From the NCBI GenBank assembly GCA_965202905.1, contig OZ241868.1:2480001-2544000 (forward strand): a stretch of DNA of 64,000 bases, read 5' to 3'. The position numbers and the translations under genes are program-made. The number at the start of each line of letters is the position of its first letter. Positions within the stretch are counted from its first letter, which is position 1. Below, one piece after another: positions 9,649-19,398 of this stretch. Source of the DNA: CAYFYS01 sp965202905. GTDB lineage: Bacteria > Pseudomonadota > Alphaproteobacteria > MPNO01. The notes under the pieces are model-generated. The model was not told the origin of the DNA. It saw only the letters and a list, made by a program, of their open reading frames with translations, and did not search any database.

Positions 9649-10911
9649 TCAGGGCGCGGCCGTGAAGATCAGCGTGGCGTTCGTGCCGCCGAATCCGAAC
9701 GAATTGGACAGCGCGTTGCGGACCGGCCGCTCCTTGGCCTGCCCGGCCACGAGATCAACATCGCACCCGTCGGACGGATTCTCGAGGTTGAGCGTCGGCG
9801 GAACGACGCCCTCTTGGATCGCCTTGATCGAGAAGATCGCCTCGACACTTCCCGCCGCGCCGAGCAGGTGGCCGATTGCGGACTTGGTCGACGACATCGA
9901 AAGCGCGTAAGCGTGCTGGCCGAACAGGCGCTTCACCGCGCCGAGCTCGATCTCGTCGCCGACCGGCGTCGACGTGCCGTGAGCGTTAACGTAGTCAATA
10001 TCCGACGGGTTCAGCTTGGCACGTTTGAGCGCCGCCGACATCGAACGGAACCCGCCGTTACCGTCCTCGGGCGGTGCGGTGATGTGGTGGGCATCGCCGG
10101 ACATGCCATAGCCGGTCACTTCGGCATAGATCGCCGCGCCGCGCCGTCTGGCGTGCTCGAATTCCTCCAGAACGACGACGCCCGCGCCCTCGCCCATCAC
10201 GAATCCGTCGCGCGCGCGGTCCCAGGGACGCGAGGCGCGTTCGGGGGTACCGTTGAAGGATGTCGAAAGCGCCCGGGCGGAGGCGAATCCGGCAAGGCCG
10301 AGCCGGCAGACCGCCGCCTCCGTCCCGCCGGCGACCATCACGTCGGCATCGTCCAGCATGATCATCCGCGAGGCATCGCCGATCGCGTGCGCCCCGGTCG
10401 AGCACGCGGTGACCACCGCGTGGTTGGGCCCCTTGAACCCGTAGCGGATCGAGACCTGCCCCGAGGCCAAGTTTATCAGGCTCGCGGGGATGAAGAACGG
10501 CGTGACCCGTCGCGGGCCGCGCTGCTCCAAGGTGACCGCGCCATCGGAGATCACCTGCAGCCCGCCGATCCCCGAGCCGATCAGCACACCCGTGCGTTCG
10601 CGTGCCTCCTCGTCATCGGGCGCCCATCCCGAATCCTCGATCGCCTCGGCGCTGGCCGCCAGCGCGTAGACGATGAAATCGTCCATCTTGCGGCGGTCCT
10701 TGGCATCGCTGACCTGGTCGGGGTCGAACTGGCCCTGCGCGGCCCCGCCCACCGGGATCTGGCCGGCGATCTTGCACGGCAGGTCGGAGACGTCGAAGGA
10801 CTGGATCGCGCCGATGCCCGACTCGCCGCCGATCAGCCGTTTCCAGACATGGCCGGCGCCGACGCCGAGCGGGGTAACCAGTCCGAGACCGGTGACGACG
10901 ACGCGTCTCAT
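9649..10911 (-). CDS. fabF: Beta-ketoacyl-ACP synthase II
   Basis: 420 residues, full length. The condensing-enzyme Cys-His-His triad is visible: VTACSTGAHA, VNAHGTSTPVGD and SAIGHLLGAAGS. The C-terminal NSFGFGGTNATL motif is intact. It elongates acyl-ACP using malonyl-ACP. It is 40 bp downstream of acpP in the fabD-fabG-acpP-fabF-mltG operon. Confidence 0.97.
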   Translation of the reverse strand: MRRVVVTGLGLVTPLGVGAGHVWKRLIGGESGIGAIQSFDVSDLPCKIAGQIPVGGAAQGQFDPDQVSDAKDRRKMDDFIVYALAASAEAIEDSGWAPDDEEARERTGVLIGSGIGGLQVISDGAVTLEQRGPRRVTPFFIPASLINLASGQVSIRYGFKGPNHAVVTACSTGAHAIGDASRMIMLDDADVMVAGGTEAAVCRLGLAGFASARALSTSFNGTPERASRPWDRARDGFVMGEGAGVVVLEEFEHARRRGAAIYAEVTGYGMSGDAHHITAPPEDGNGGFRSMSAALKRAKLNPSDIDYVNAHGTSTPVGDEIELGAVKRLFGQHAYALSMSSTKSAIGHLLGAAGSVEAIFSIKAIQEGVVPPTLNLENPSDGCDVDLVAGQAKERPVRNALSNSFGFGGTNATLIFTAAP

Positions 10912-10951
10912 GTTCGGATACGGCGAAATGTCTGCATCGCGCGCACGAGGC

Positions 10952-11191
10952 TCAGGCGTTAGCGTTTTCTTCGATGAACGAGATCGCGTCCTTGACAGTC
11001 AGGATCTTCTCGGCGGCGGCGTCGGGGATCTCGCAGCCGAATTCCTCCTCGAAGGCCATCACGAGCTCGACCGTGTCGAGGCTGTCGGCCCCGAGATCGT
11101 CAATGAAGCTCGCGTTGTCGGTGACTTTGCCCTCGTCGACGCCAAGATGCTCGACGACGATCTTCTTTACGCGGTCTGAGGTGTCGCTCAT
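10952..11191 (-). CDS. acpP: Acyl carrier protein
   Basis: 79 residues, standard ACP size. The 4'-phosphopantetheine attachment site is Ser37 in GADSLDTVELVMAFEEEF. The protein is acidic with the usual four-helix pattern. The ATG at 11191 has GAGGAAAACCG upstream; longer in-frame extensions are not conserved. A 144-bp gap from fabG may hold a separate acpP promoter, as is common for this highly expressed gene. Confidence 0.97.
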   Translation of the reverse strand: MSDTSDRVKKIVVEHLGVDEGKVTDNASFIDDLGADSLDTVELVMAFEEEFGCEIPDAAAEKILTVKDAISFIEENANA

Positions 11192-11335
11192 GTCGGTTTT
11201 CCTCGGAATGGTAAGCGATGGACCGGGCCCGGAAACGCGGGCGCCGCGGGTGGGCAGGTTGGTGGTCCGACCAGGGGCGTGTGGTATCACAATCGTCCCC
11301 CTGTGACCAGCATGCCCGCCGGAAGGCCCGCGCTG

Positions 11336-12076
11336 CTATAGCATGGCCATGCCGCCGTTCACACTCAGGGTCTGGCCGGTGATGTAACCGGCTTCGTCGC
11401 TGGCCAGGAACGCCACGCACGCCGCCACGTCCTCCGGCGTGCCCAGTCGGCCGGCCGGGATGCGTTCGACGAGCCTTGCGGTCTGTTCCTCGCCCAATCC
11501 TCTCGTCATCGCGGTGTCGATGAAGCCGGGCGCCACGCAATTCACCGTGATCGCGCGCGACGCCACCTCCGCGGCGAGCGACTTGGTCAGCCCCGTCAAG
11601 CCGGCCTTGGCCGCGGCGTAGTTCGCCTGTCCCGCGTTGCCGGTCTGGCCGACGATCGAGGTGATCGAGACGATCCGGCCCCAGCGCGCGCGCATCATGC
11701 CGCGCAGGCTGGCCCGGGCAAGCCGGAACCCGGCAGTCAGGTTGAGATCGATCACCGCCTGCCAGTCCTCGTCCCTGGCGCGGAACAACAGGCCGTCGCG
11801 GGTGATGCCGGCGTTGTTGACCAGAATATCGATGCCGCCCATCGCGGCCGCGGCATCCCCGGCCAAGCCTTCGGCGGCGGTGGGATCGGCGAGATCGGCG
11901 CTCAGCGCGTGACAGCGTTCGCCGCCCAACGTCAAGGCGCGAGCGTGCAGCGCATCGAGATTGCGTCCGGTCAGCGCGACGGTCGCGCCAAGCTCGTGCA
12001 GCGCCGCCGCCACCGCCCCGCCGATGCCGCCGGACGCGCCGGTCACCAGTGCCCGTTTGCCATTCAGATCGAACAT
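11336..12076 (-). CDS. fabG: 3-oxoacyl-ACP reductase
   Basis: 246-residue SDR. TGASGGIGG cofactor motif, NNAG, catalytic Ser in SITSIVGQTGNAGQ and NYAAAKAG, and a typical FabG end (ITGQTLSVNGGMAML). NADPH-dependent reduction of 3-oxoacyl-ACP. Its position between fabD and acpP separates it from PhaB-type paralogues. Confidence 0.95.
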   Translation of the reverse strand: MFDLNGKRALVTGASGGIGGAVAAALHELGATVALTGRNLDALHARALTLGGERCHALSADLADPTAAEGLAGDAAAAMGGIDILVNNAGITRDGLLFRARDEDWQAVIDLNLTAGFRLARASLRGMMRARWGRIVSITSIVGQTGNAGQANYAAAKAGLTGLTKSLAAEVASRAITVNCVAPGFIDTAMTRGLGEEQTARLVERIPAGRLGTPEDVAACVAFLASDEAGYITGQTLSVNGGMAML

Positions 12077-12101
12077 GAGCGGTTATCCAACGCCCCGACC
12101 G

Positions 12102-13043
12102 TTAGAGACTCTTTATCAGCTTCTCGATATCGGCCGGCGTTTCGATCGATATCGCCGCCAAGTCCGGATCGATCCGCCTGACCAGGCCCGACAGGACCTT
12201 GCCGGCGCCGATCTCCACGACAACGACAACGCCGGCATCGCGCATCGCCAGCACGCACTCGCGCCAGCGCACCATCGCGGTGACCTGCTCGATCAGCAGC
12301 TCGCGGATTTCGTCGGGATCGTCGACCGGCCCGGCCGAGACGTTGGCGACCACCGGGGGCTCCGGCGGGCGCATGTCGACCGCGCCGAGCGCCTGTTGCA
12401 TCACCTCGGCGGCCGGCTGCATCAGCCGGCAATGGAATGGCGCGCTGACCGGCAGCTTCATCGACCGCCGAATGCCCTTCTCCTTGGCCAGCCCGACGGC
12501 CCGGTCGATCGCCGCGACATCGCCCGACAGGACGACCTGACCCGGCGCGTTGTCATTGGCGGTATCGCACACGCCGTCCTCGGCCGCTTCTGCGGCGACT
12601 TCCCGCACCCGATCGAGATCGGCGCCGAGCAGCGCGGCCATCGCGCCGGCGCCCACCGGGACCGCCTCCTGCATGGCCCGGCCGCGGGTTTTGAGCAGCC
12701 GCGCGGTATCAGACAGGCTGAGCGCGCCGGCCGCGGCCAGCGCGGAATACTCGCCAAGCGAGTGGCCCGCGACCAAGGCGGCGGCGGTCCTGGGGTCGAG
12801 CCCAGCCTCGGCGGCGAGGACCCGCAGGATCGCGATGCTGACGGCCATCAGCGCCGGCTGGGCGTTTTCGGTCAGAACCAGCGCCTCGTCCGGGCCGTGC
12901 CGGATCAGCCGCGACAGGTTCTGGCCCAGCGCGTCATCGACCTCCTCGATCGTCTCCCGCGCGACCGGGAAGGCATCAGTCATCTCCGAGCCCATTCCCA
13001 CGGCCTGCGAGCCCTGGCCCGGGAAAACGAAGGCGATCGTCAT
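12102..13043 (-). CDS. fabD: Malonyl-CoA:ACP transacylase
   Basis: 313 residues. It begins with FVFPGQGSQAVGMG; the nucleophile Ser is in VAGHSLGEYSALAAAG and the active-site His in PVSAPFHCRLM. It loads malonyl onto ACP and is the first gene of the fab operon. The 390-bp space to rpsF is divergent and must hold the operon's promoter. Confidence 0.96.
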   Translation of the reverse strand: MTIAFVFPGQGSQAVGMGSEMTDAFPVARETIEEVDDALGQNLSRLIRHGPDEALVLTENAQPALMAVSIAILRVLAAEAGLDPRTAAALVAGHSLGEYSALAAAGALSLSDTARLLKTRGRAMQEAVPVGAGAMAALLGADLDRVREVAAEAAEDGVCDTANDNAPGQVVLSGDVAAIDRAVGLAKEKGIRRSMKLPVSAPFHCRLMQPAAEVMQQALGAVDMRPPEPPVVANVSAGPVDDPDEIRELLIEQVTAMVRWRECVLAMRDAGVVVVVEIGAGKVLSGLVRRIDPDLAAISIETPADIEKLIKSL

Positions 13044-13259
13044 CGACTGGATGATCCGTTCCGTGGAGTGCGCCCGCCGCGAGCACGGCCTCGGGCAACA
13101 GACACCGGGTCAGGAGTCCTGTCAAGACGGCGCCCGGATCCGCCGGCGGCGGTATCCAGGGCGCCGTCGGTCCGGGACGACCACCCGTGAAGCGGTTCGC
13201 CCGTTCGTCATATGCGATGCCCTGATATACGATTGCCCCGGAACCGCCCCGGCGGCGGC

Positions 13260-13287
13260 TTGCGTATCGGGGGGAGACGTGTATAAT
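13260..13287 (+). promoter_or_regulatory. Promoter of the rpsF-rpsR operon with ~140-nt leader
   Basis: TTGCGT (13260-13265), a 16-bp spacer and a perfect TATAAT (13282-13287) precede rpsF by about 140 nt. In many bacteria the rpsF leader binds the S6:S18 complex; the leader has complementary GC-rich blocks, but I could not establish the diagnostic structure by eye. Confidence 0.55.
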
Positions 13288-13435
13288 GGCTGCCCGCCGT
13301 CGGCAGGGACGCAGCGGTGCTGCGCGCTCGACCGACATTGAGATCTTCAGAAACCGATCGAAGGCGCCATATCGCAGTTCGCGCGGTCGGCCCGGTTTCG
13401 TAACCGATCAGGCGGGGATCGAGGAGCGCCGCACC

Positions 13436-13938
13436 GTGCCATTATACGAAAACGTCTACATAGCCCGACCGGACATTTCGGCGGCCCAGGTCGAGGCGCT
13501 GACCCAGCGCCTTACCGAGATCGTCGAGGCGAATGGCGGCAAGGTGACCAAGAACGAGTACTGGGGTCTCAAGAATCTCGCCTATCGGATCAAGAAGAAC
13601 CGCAAGGGTCATTACTCCCTTCTGAACCTCGATGCGCCGGGCGATGCGCTGAGCGAGCTTGAGCGCAACATGCGGCTGAGCGAGGATGTGCTGCGCTATC
13701 TGACGGTCAAGGTCGAGGCGCTGGACGACACCCCCTCGATCATGATGACGCGCGGCGGGCGCGATGAACGGGGCCGGGACCGCGGGCGCGGCGGGTTCGG
13801 CGGGCGTGGCAGGGATGGACCACGCGACGGACCGCGCCAGCGCGACGACGCGCCGCGGCGGGCGGACGGCGCGGCATCCAACGACACGGGCGAAGGTCAG
13901 GCCGCGACGCCGGCCGCCGATGACGGGGAGACCAAAGA

Positions 13939-13942
<4 letters not shown>
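13436..13942 (+). CDS. rpsF: 30S ribosomal protein S6
   Basis: 168 residues from a GTG start at 13436, giving the canonical MPLYENVYIARPD N-terminus with GAGGAG about 10 bases upstream. The S6 fold (NEYWGLKNLAYRIKKNRKGHY) spans about residues 1-100. It is followed by an Arg/Gly/Asp-rich low-complexity tail (about 104-168), a known alphaproteobacterial extension. The longer upstream reading frame is 5' leader, not protein. It overlaps rpsR by ATGA. Confidence 0.95.
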
Positions 13943-14166
<224 letters not shown>

Positions 14167-14200
14167 GGCGCGCGCCGAGGAAAGTCCCGCAGGTCGGGTG

Positions 14201-15151
14201 ATGCCATCCCGCGCTCGCCTTCTCACCGCCCTTGCCGGCGTCGCCAGCGCGGGGCTCTACCTCGCCGTTGGGCTCGGCTCGTTCGGCGCGCTGATCCTGG
14301 CCTATCTCGCCCAGCTTCCGCTATTCGCCATCGGCCTCGGCGCGGGGTTCAACGCGGCGGTCGTCGCGAGCTTCATCGGTCTTGCGATCATCGCCTTCAC
14401 GCTGCCGATCGCCGCCGCAGGCCTGTTCGCCCTGACCACCGCCGCACCGGTTCTCGTCCTGACCAACCGCGCGCTGCAGTCGCGCGCGGCCGGAGACGGC
14501 GCCACGGAGTGGTATCCTGTCGGATACCTGGTCGCGATCCTCAACGCCCTGGCGCTGATTCTGCTGGCCGCCGGCGCGCTGATCCTGTCCGGCCGGGATG
14601 GCGGCATGACCGGCGCAGGGCGGGAGCTCCTGGCCGAAATGGTGCGCGGGTTCGCCCGCGGCCCCGGCGGCGCGGACGGCGCGGCCGATATGATCGTCAA
14701 CAGCCCGGTCGCGAGCCTCTTGCCGGCCATGGTGCTGATCTCATGGCAGTTCATGGTTGTCGTCAACGGGCTGCTGGCCCAGGGGGTGCTGGCGCGGTTC
14801 GGCGCGAACATCCGGCCCGGCGAATCGTTCGCCGAGCTGTACCTGCCGCGCTGGCTGACCGTCGTGCTCGCCGCCGCGGTCCTGGCCGCGCTGCTACCCG
14901 GCCAAGTCGGTGGCTTCGGGCGCAATGCGACGATCGTCGCCCTGGTCCCCTTTTTCTTGCTCGGCTTGTCGGTTATACATGCGGTCTCGAAGCGCTGGCC
15001 CGGGCGAGGCTTCGTCCTCCTTGGCGTCTATCTGATGCTGATCGCCGCCGCATGGCCGGCGGCGATCGTGGCGGCGATCGGCGTCTTCGAGCCCTGGACC
15101 CAGTTGCGGGCGCGCTTCGCTCGCCCACGGCGCGACGACGAGGGGGAGTAG
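14201..15151 (+). CDS. DUF2232 family membrane protein
   Basis: About 316 residues with roughly eight hydrophobic helices and no signal peptide; alanine/leucine-rich. The DUF2232 family typically occurs between rpsR and rplI in alphaproteobacteria, exactly the context here. Biochemical role unknown. A GTG immediately upstream (14198) is an alternative start. It is followed after 2 bp by rplI. Confidence 0.85.
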   Translation: MPSRARLLTALAGVASAGLYLAVGLGSFGALILAYLAQLPLFAIGLGAGFNAAVVASFIGLAIIAFTLPIAAAGLFALTTAAPVLVLTNRALQSRAAGDGATEWYPVGYLVAILNALALILLAAGALILSGRDGGMTGAGRELLAEMVRGFARGPGGADGAADMIVNSPVASLLPAMVLISWQFMVVVNGLLAQGVLARFGANIRPGESFAELYLPRWLTVVLAAAVLAALLPGQVGGFGRNATIVALVPFFLLGLSVIHAVSKRWPGRGFVLLGVYLMLIAAAWPAAIVAAIGVFEPWTQLRARFARPRRDDEGE

Positions 15152-15153
15152 TC

Positions 15154-15732
15154 ATGGAAGTGATCCTGCTGGAACGCGTGGAGAAGCTCGGCCAGATGGG
15201 CGAGGTTGTGACCGTCAAGCCCGGCTATGCACGCAACTATCTGCTGCCCAAGAAGAAGGCGCTGCGTGCGACCAAGGAGAACATGTCGCATTTCGAGACC
15301 CGGCGCGCCCAGCTCGAGGCCGACAACCTCGAACGGCGGGGCGACGCCGAGGCCGTCTCGACCGCGATCGACGGGCTGTCGGTGATCCTGACCCGCCAAG
15401 CCTCGGACAATTATCAGCTCTATGGCTCGGTGACCACGCGCGACATCGCCGTCGCGGTCGGCGAGGCCGGCTTCACCATCACCCGGAATCAGGTCGAGCT
15501 CGAACGGCCGATCAAGACCGTCGGCCTCCATCCGGTGAGGGTCAGGCTCCACCCCGAAGTCGCGGTGACGGTGACCGTGAATGTCGCGCGCACCCAGGAG
15601 GAGGCCAAGGCCCAGGCGCGCGGCGAGACCCTGGGGGTCGACGACGACGCGGACGAGACCTGGGATGCCGGAACCTGGGACGCCGGGACCGGCGGCGAGG
15701 ACGCGGACGAAGACGGGAACGACGGAGACTAG
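15154..15732 (+). CDS. rplI: 50S ribosomal protein L9
   Basis: 192 residues from ATG 15154 with GGGGGAG upstream. The N-terminal L9 domain is conserved (MEVILLERVEKLGQMGEVVTVKPGYARNYLLP), then the connecting helix and the C-terminal domain. An acidic tail from about residue 155 contains a short WDAGTWDAGT repeat, longer than in E. coli L9. Confidence 0.96.
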   Translation: MEVILLERVEKLGQMGEVVTVKPGYARNYLLPKKKALRATKENMSHFETRRAQLEADNLERRGDAEAVSTAIDGLSVILTRQASDNYQLYGSVTTRDIAVAVGEAGFTITRNQVELERPIKTVGLHPVRVRLHPEVAVTVTVNVARTQEEAKAQARGETLGVDDDADETWDAGTWDAGTGGEDADEDGNDGD

Positions 15733-15758
15733 CCACCGCGGGCTGCCGCACCCCGGCC

Positions 15759-16526
15759 ATGAGCTACGAGCGGATCGCCTTCGTCGCCGGGACGGCGCCC
15801 CAGGCGCAGCGCTCGCTGCTGAGCCTGTCCAAGCGCTATGGCGCGGTCCGTCCGGATCAGGCCGACGTGATCGTCGCGCTCGGTGGCGACGGGCTGATGC
15901 TGGAAACGCTGCACCGATTTCTCGGCCGCAACCTGCCGATCTACGGCATGAACCGCGGCACGGTGGGGTTCCTGCTCAACGTCTATGACGATCGCAACCT
16001 GCCGGAGAGGCTCGAGGTCGCCCAGCGGGTCGATCTGCACCCGCTGACCATGCGCGCGCGCGCCATCGACGGCGAGGTGACCACCGCAATGGCGATCAAC
16101 GAAGTCTCGCTGCTGCGCCAGACCCGTCAAGCGGCAAAGCTGCGCATCCGTATCGACGGGACGGTGCGTATGCCGGAGCTGGTGTGCGACGGGACGATCA
16201 TCGCCACCCCGGCCGGCAGCACGGCCTACAACCTGTCCGCCCACGGCCCGATCATCCCGCTCGGCGCCAACCTGCTCGCGCTTACCCCGATCAGCGCCTT
16301 CCGCCCCCGGCGCTGGCGCGGCGCCCTGCTGCCGTCCGCGGCCCGGCTTCGCCTGGAGGCGCTGGACGCCAAGAAGCGCCCGGTGAGCGCGGTCGCCGAC
16401 TACACCGAGGTGCGCGACGTGCGCTCCGTGGTAGTTCGGGAGGACACCAGGACCACGCTGACCCTGCTGTTCGACCCGGAGCACAATCTGGAAGACCGTA
16501 TCCTCAACGAGCAGTTCATCCCCTAG
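15759..16526 (+). CDS. nadK: NAD kinase
   Basis: 255 residues. GGDG motif at 42-45 (VALGGDGLML), the NRGTVGFLLN loop, NEVSLLR and the CDGTIIATPAGSTAYNLSAHGPI nucleotide-binding block are all present. It phosphorylates NAD to NADP. It lies 26 bp after rplI and ends at a strong hairpin that overlaps its stop codon. Confidence 0.95.
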   Translation: MSYERIAFVAGTAPQAQRSLLSLSKRYGAVRPDQADVIVALGGDGLMLETLHRFLGRNLPIYGMNRGTVGFLLNVYDDRNLPERLEVAQRVDLHPLTMRARAIDGEVTTAMAINEVSLLRQTRQAAKLRIRIDGTVRMPELVCDGTIIATPAGSTAYNLSAHGPIIPLGANLLALTPISAFRPRRWRGALLPSAARLRLEALDAKKRPVSAVADYTEVRDVRSVVVREDTRTTLTLLFDPEHNLEDRILNEQFIP

Positions 16527-16560
16527 CCGCGGCGCCGCATGGATTTGCGGCGCTGCGGCT
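16525..16560. terminator. Hairpin at the nadK 3' end
   Basis: A 15-bp stem with one mismatch (16525-16539 pairing with 16546-16560) around a six-base loop, beginning inside the nadK stop codon. No U-tract follows, so termination is plausible but unproven. Confidence 0.5.
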
Positions 16561-16597
16561 ACGACCGCTGGACCGCCCGTTTCGCAGCGATGCCCGG

Positions 16598-16623
16598 CTG
16601 CGGTCCCGATATCGGGACCGCAG
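16598..16623. terminator. Perfect 26-bp palindrome between convergent genes
   Basis: Two 13-bp arms (CTGCGGTCCCGAT and its complement) with no spacer, ending one base before the stop codon of the minus-strand secreted-protein gene. Together with the nadK hairpin it probably forms a bidirectional terminator; no U-tract. Confidence 0.5.
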
Positions 16624-17127
16624 CTAGTCGGCGACCACCAGACGGTAGTCGGGCGTGGTGTTGAGCGGGCAGGAGTAAAGATACTCGCCGGGCTTCAGCG
16701 TGACCTCGTAGTCGCGCGAGGTTCCTGCCTTCAACCCGCCACCCGAGACGCTGGTCTTGCTCAGCTTGTGCAGCGGGTTGCGCCAGTCGTAGCTCTCGTC
16801 GCGCAGCCAGAAGCCCAGGACGTAGGGGACGTTCTTGTTCTCGACCCGAAAGACGTAGTCGCCGGGCTTCAGCGTCAGCACCTTCGCCTTGGCCAGGCGG
16901 TCCTTACCCGTGCGGGCGTTGATCGCCTCGCAATCGGCTTTCTTGGATGACTTGTACATGTGGTCGATGCCGTTCTCGGATTCGACGAACTGGCAAGTCA
17001 CCTGGGTCAAGGTGACGACCTGTGCGGCGTTGGCTGCGGCGGCAACGCCGAAAAGCGCCACGACCAGCGCGCCGAGCGCAACCGTCCGCGTCTGAAATCC
17101 CATCGTCCGCGCCGTGAGAATAGTCAT
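16624..17127 (-). CDS. Secreted hypothetical protein
   Basis: 167 residues with a signal peptide: hydrophobic stretch ALGALVVALFGVAAAANA, then likely cleavage before AQVV. The mature part has three Cys (TCQFVE, ADCEAI, YSCPLN) and two similar beta-type segments (LKPGDYVFRVENK and LKPGEYLYSCPL), suggesting a cupredoxin-like or beta-sandwich periplasmic protein. No family firmly recognised. An internal Met (MGFQTRTV) is an alternative start. Confidence 0.65.
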   Translation of the reverse strand: MTILTARTMGFQTRTVALGALVVALFGVAAAANAAQVVTLTQVTCQFVESENGIDHMYKSSKKADCEAINARTGKDRLAKAKVLTLKPGDYVFRVENKNVPYVLGFWLRDESYDWRNPLHKLSKTSVSGGGLKAGTSRDYEVTLKPGEYLYSCPLNTTPDYRLVVAD

Positions 17128-17391
17128 TGGGGTCTCCCGTCTATCCTGCCTGCCCCGAGCGCGCCTGACCGTCGGCGCACCGTCGCTGTGGGCTTAATTT
17201 GGGTCCGTTCGCGGGACGCAACAACCAACGCCTGTTCACCAAATGGTGAGCATGTCGGGCCGATGCCCGGGCCGACCCCGTCTCGACCCTGCCGCGAAGC
17301 CGACGGCATCAAGCGGCGGCCAGCCGCTATGGCACGCCCCGGACGGCTCGGGCACAATGGGCGCGAGGCATAATCGGATCAGGAGTCTTCC

Positions 17392-18171
17392 ATGTCGCAG
17401 CCCATTCTCGTCGAGCGGCAGGGCGTGATCGCAACCGTCACGCTCAACCGGCCGGAAAAGCGAAACGCGCTCGACGCCGCGGCATGGACGGCGCTCGGCG
17501 AAGCGGTTGAGGGTCTCGGCGAGGACGACGATCTGCGCTGCATTGTGCTGCGCGGCGCCGGACCGGACGCGTTCGCCGCGGGCGCCGACATTTCGGGCTT
17601 TGAGGACGAGCATTCGACCATCGAACTGGCCCGGTCCTACAAGGCCAGAACCGACCACGCCGTCGAGGCGATCGCGCGGGGCAAGCACCCCGTGGTCGCG
17701 ATGATCCACGGCTACTGCCTGGGCGGCGGGTTCGAGATCGCCACGGCCTGCGACATCCGGATCGCCGCGGAGTCGAGCCGCCTGGGCGTGCCGGCCAGGC
17801 TGATGGGGCTCTATCTGGGCTACGGGCTGCTCGATACGCTGGTCAATGTCGTCGGCCGCGCCACCGCGCTGGAGATCGCCCTCGAGGGCCGGGTCTATAC
17901 CGCCCGCGAGGCCTGTGAGAAGGGCATGATAAACCACATCGCGCCGGACGACCGGCTGGAGGAGGAGGCCTATGCCTCGGCGCGTCGGATCGCCGAGGGC
18001 GCGCCGCTGGCCGCTCGCTGGCACCGCCGTGCGATCCGCCGGTTCGCCGACCCGGAGCCGCTGAGCGAGGCAGAGATCGCGGAGTCCTACGCCTATGCCG
18101 CCACCGAGGACTACCACGAGGGCTACCGCGCCTTTCTCGCCAAGGAAAAGCCGGTCTTCAGGGGGCGATGA
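17392..18171 (+). CDS. Enoyl-CoA hydratase/isomerase family protein
   Basis: 259-residue crotonase-fold protein: VTLNRPEKRNAL, the oxyanion-hole segment FAAGADISGF and IHGYCLGGGFEIATACDIRIA. The C-terminal end (EGYRAFLAKEKPVFRGR) is typical. One canonical crotonase Glu position appears in GGGFE. Substrate not assignable. It is followed after 3 bp by a CaiB-family CoA-transferase, so the two probably act in one CoA-thioester route. Confidence 0.85.
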   Translation: MSQPILVERQGVIATVTLNRPEKRNALDAAAWTALGEAVEGLGEDDDLRCIVLRGAGPDAFAAGADISGFEDEHSTIELARSYKARTDHAVEAIARGKHPVVAMIHGYCLGGGFEIATACDIRIAAESSRLGVPARLMGLYLGYGLLDTLVNVVGRATALEIALEGRVYTAREACEKGMINHIAPDDRLEEEAYASARRIAEGAPLAARWHRRAIRRFADPEPLSEAEIAESYAYAATEDYHEGYRAFLAKEKPVFRGR

Positions 18172-18174
18172 GCG

Positions 18175-19398
18175 ATGAGCGAGGCGGCGACCGGCCCGCT
18201 CGCCGGGCTCAAGATCATCGAATGCGCCCAGGTCGTGGCGGGACCGACCTGCGGCTACATGCTGGCCGACCTCGGCGCCGAGGTCATCAAGGTCGAGCGC
18301 GCGCCGCTGGGCGATGACGTGCGCCGCATGACGCCGCCCGCGATCGAAGGCGAGTCGGCGGCCTTCATGATGCTCAACCGCAACAAGCGGGCGATCGTTC
18401 TCGACCTCAAGCAGGACGCCGGCAAGCATGTCTTCCTGCGCCTGGTCCGCGGCGCCGATGTGGTCGTCGAGAATTATCGTATGGGAGCCATGAACCGGCT
18501 GGGGCTGGGCTACGAGCGCCTGCGCGGGGAGAACCCGGCGATCATCTATGCCGCGATCTCCGGTTTCGGGCGGACCGGCCCCTATGCCCGCCGCGGCGGC
18601 TACGACCTTGTTGCCCAGGCGATGTCCGGCCTGATGAGCATTACCGGAGAAGCGGCCGGCCGGCCGCCGGTCAAGATCGGATCGCCGATCGCGGACTTCG
18701 CCGCAGGGGTGCTCGCCGCGCTCGGAATCGTGTCGGCCTGTGTTCACCGGCTGAAGACCGGCGAGGGACAGTTCCTGGACACCTCGCTGTTCGAAGCCGG
18801 CATCTCGGCGACCTTCCATCAGGCCGCGATGTATCTCGCGACCGGCGAGCCGCCGGCGCCGCTGGGCTCCGCCCATCCGCTGAGCGCGCCCTACCAGGCC
18901 TACGAGACCGCCGATGGCTGGATCACCGTCGGCGCCGGAAACCAGGCCAACTGGCCGCGGCTGGCGGCCGCGCTCGGCGCGCCGGGTCTGGTCGAAGACC
19001 CGCGCTTCATGACCAACGATTTACGGATGGAGAATCTCGAGGAACTCAACCGTGAACTCGATCCGCTGTTCAAGGCGCTGACGACCGATGCACTGATGGA
19101 CTCTCTGGAAAAGGCCGGCGTCCCGGCCGGGCCGGTGCTCGACATCGGCCAGATGACCGAGGATCCCCAAACGCTGGCGCGCAGGATGATCATGGATGTC
19201 CAGCACAGCCGGCTCGGTTCGGTGCGCACCTTGGGGCCGCCAATCAAATTTTCGCAAACGCCCGCCAACGTGCGCCGTGCGGCGCCGTATCTGGGCGAGC
19301 ACTCCGCCGAGATCCTGCGCGAATACGGCTATGACGAGGACGCGCTCGCGGCCATGGCCGCGAGCGGGGCGGTCATCCTCGGCCAGGGTCCAGGCTGA
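18175..19398 (+). CDS. CaiB/BaiF family (class III) CoA-transferase
   Basis: 407 residues. The N-terminal GLKIIECAQVVAGPTCGYMLADLGAEVIKVE, the RNKRAIVLDLK segment and the catalytic-Asp region (QFLDTSLFEAG) mark a formyl-CoA-transferase-like enzyme. It moves CoA between carboxylic acids. Probably an operon with the upstream enoyl-CoA hydratase. The last 26 bp overlap the convergent APH-like gene. Confidence 0.88.
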   Translation: MSEAATGPLAGLKIIECAQVVAGPTCGYMLADLGAEVIKVERAPLGDDVRRMTPPAIEGESAAFMMLNRNKRAIVLDLKQDAGKHVFLRLVRGADVVVENYRMGAMNRLGLGYERLRGENPAIIYAAISGFGRTGPYARRGGYDLVAQAMSGLMSITGEAAGRPPVKIGSPIADFAAGVLAALGIVSACVHRLKTGEGQFLDTSLFEAGISATFHQAAMYLATGEPPAPLGSAHPLSAPYQAYETADGWITVGAGNQANWPRLAAALGAPGLVEDPRFMTNDLRMENLEELNRELDPLFKALTTDALMDSLEKAGVPAGPVLDIGQMTEDPQTLARRMIMDVQHSRLGSVRTLGPPIKFSQTPANVRRAAPYLGEHSAEILREYGYDEDALAAMAASGAVILGQGPG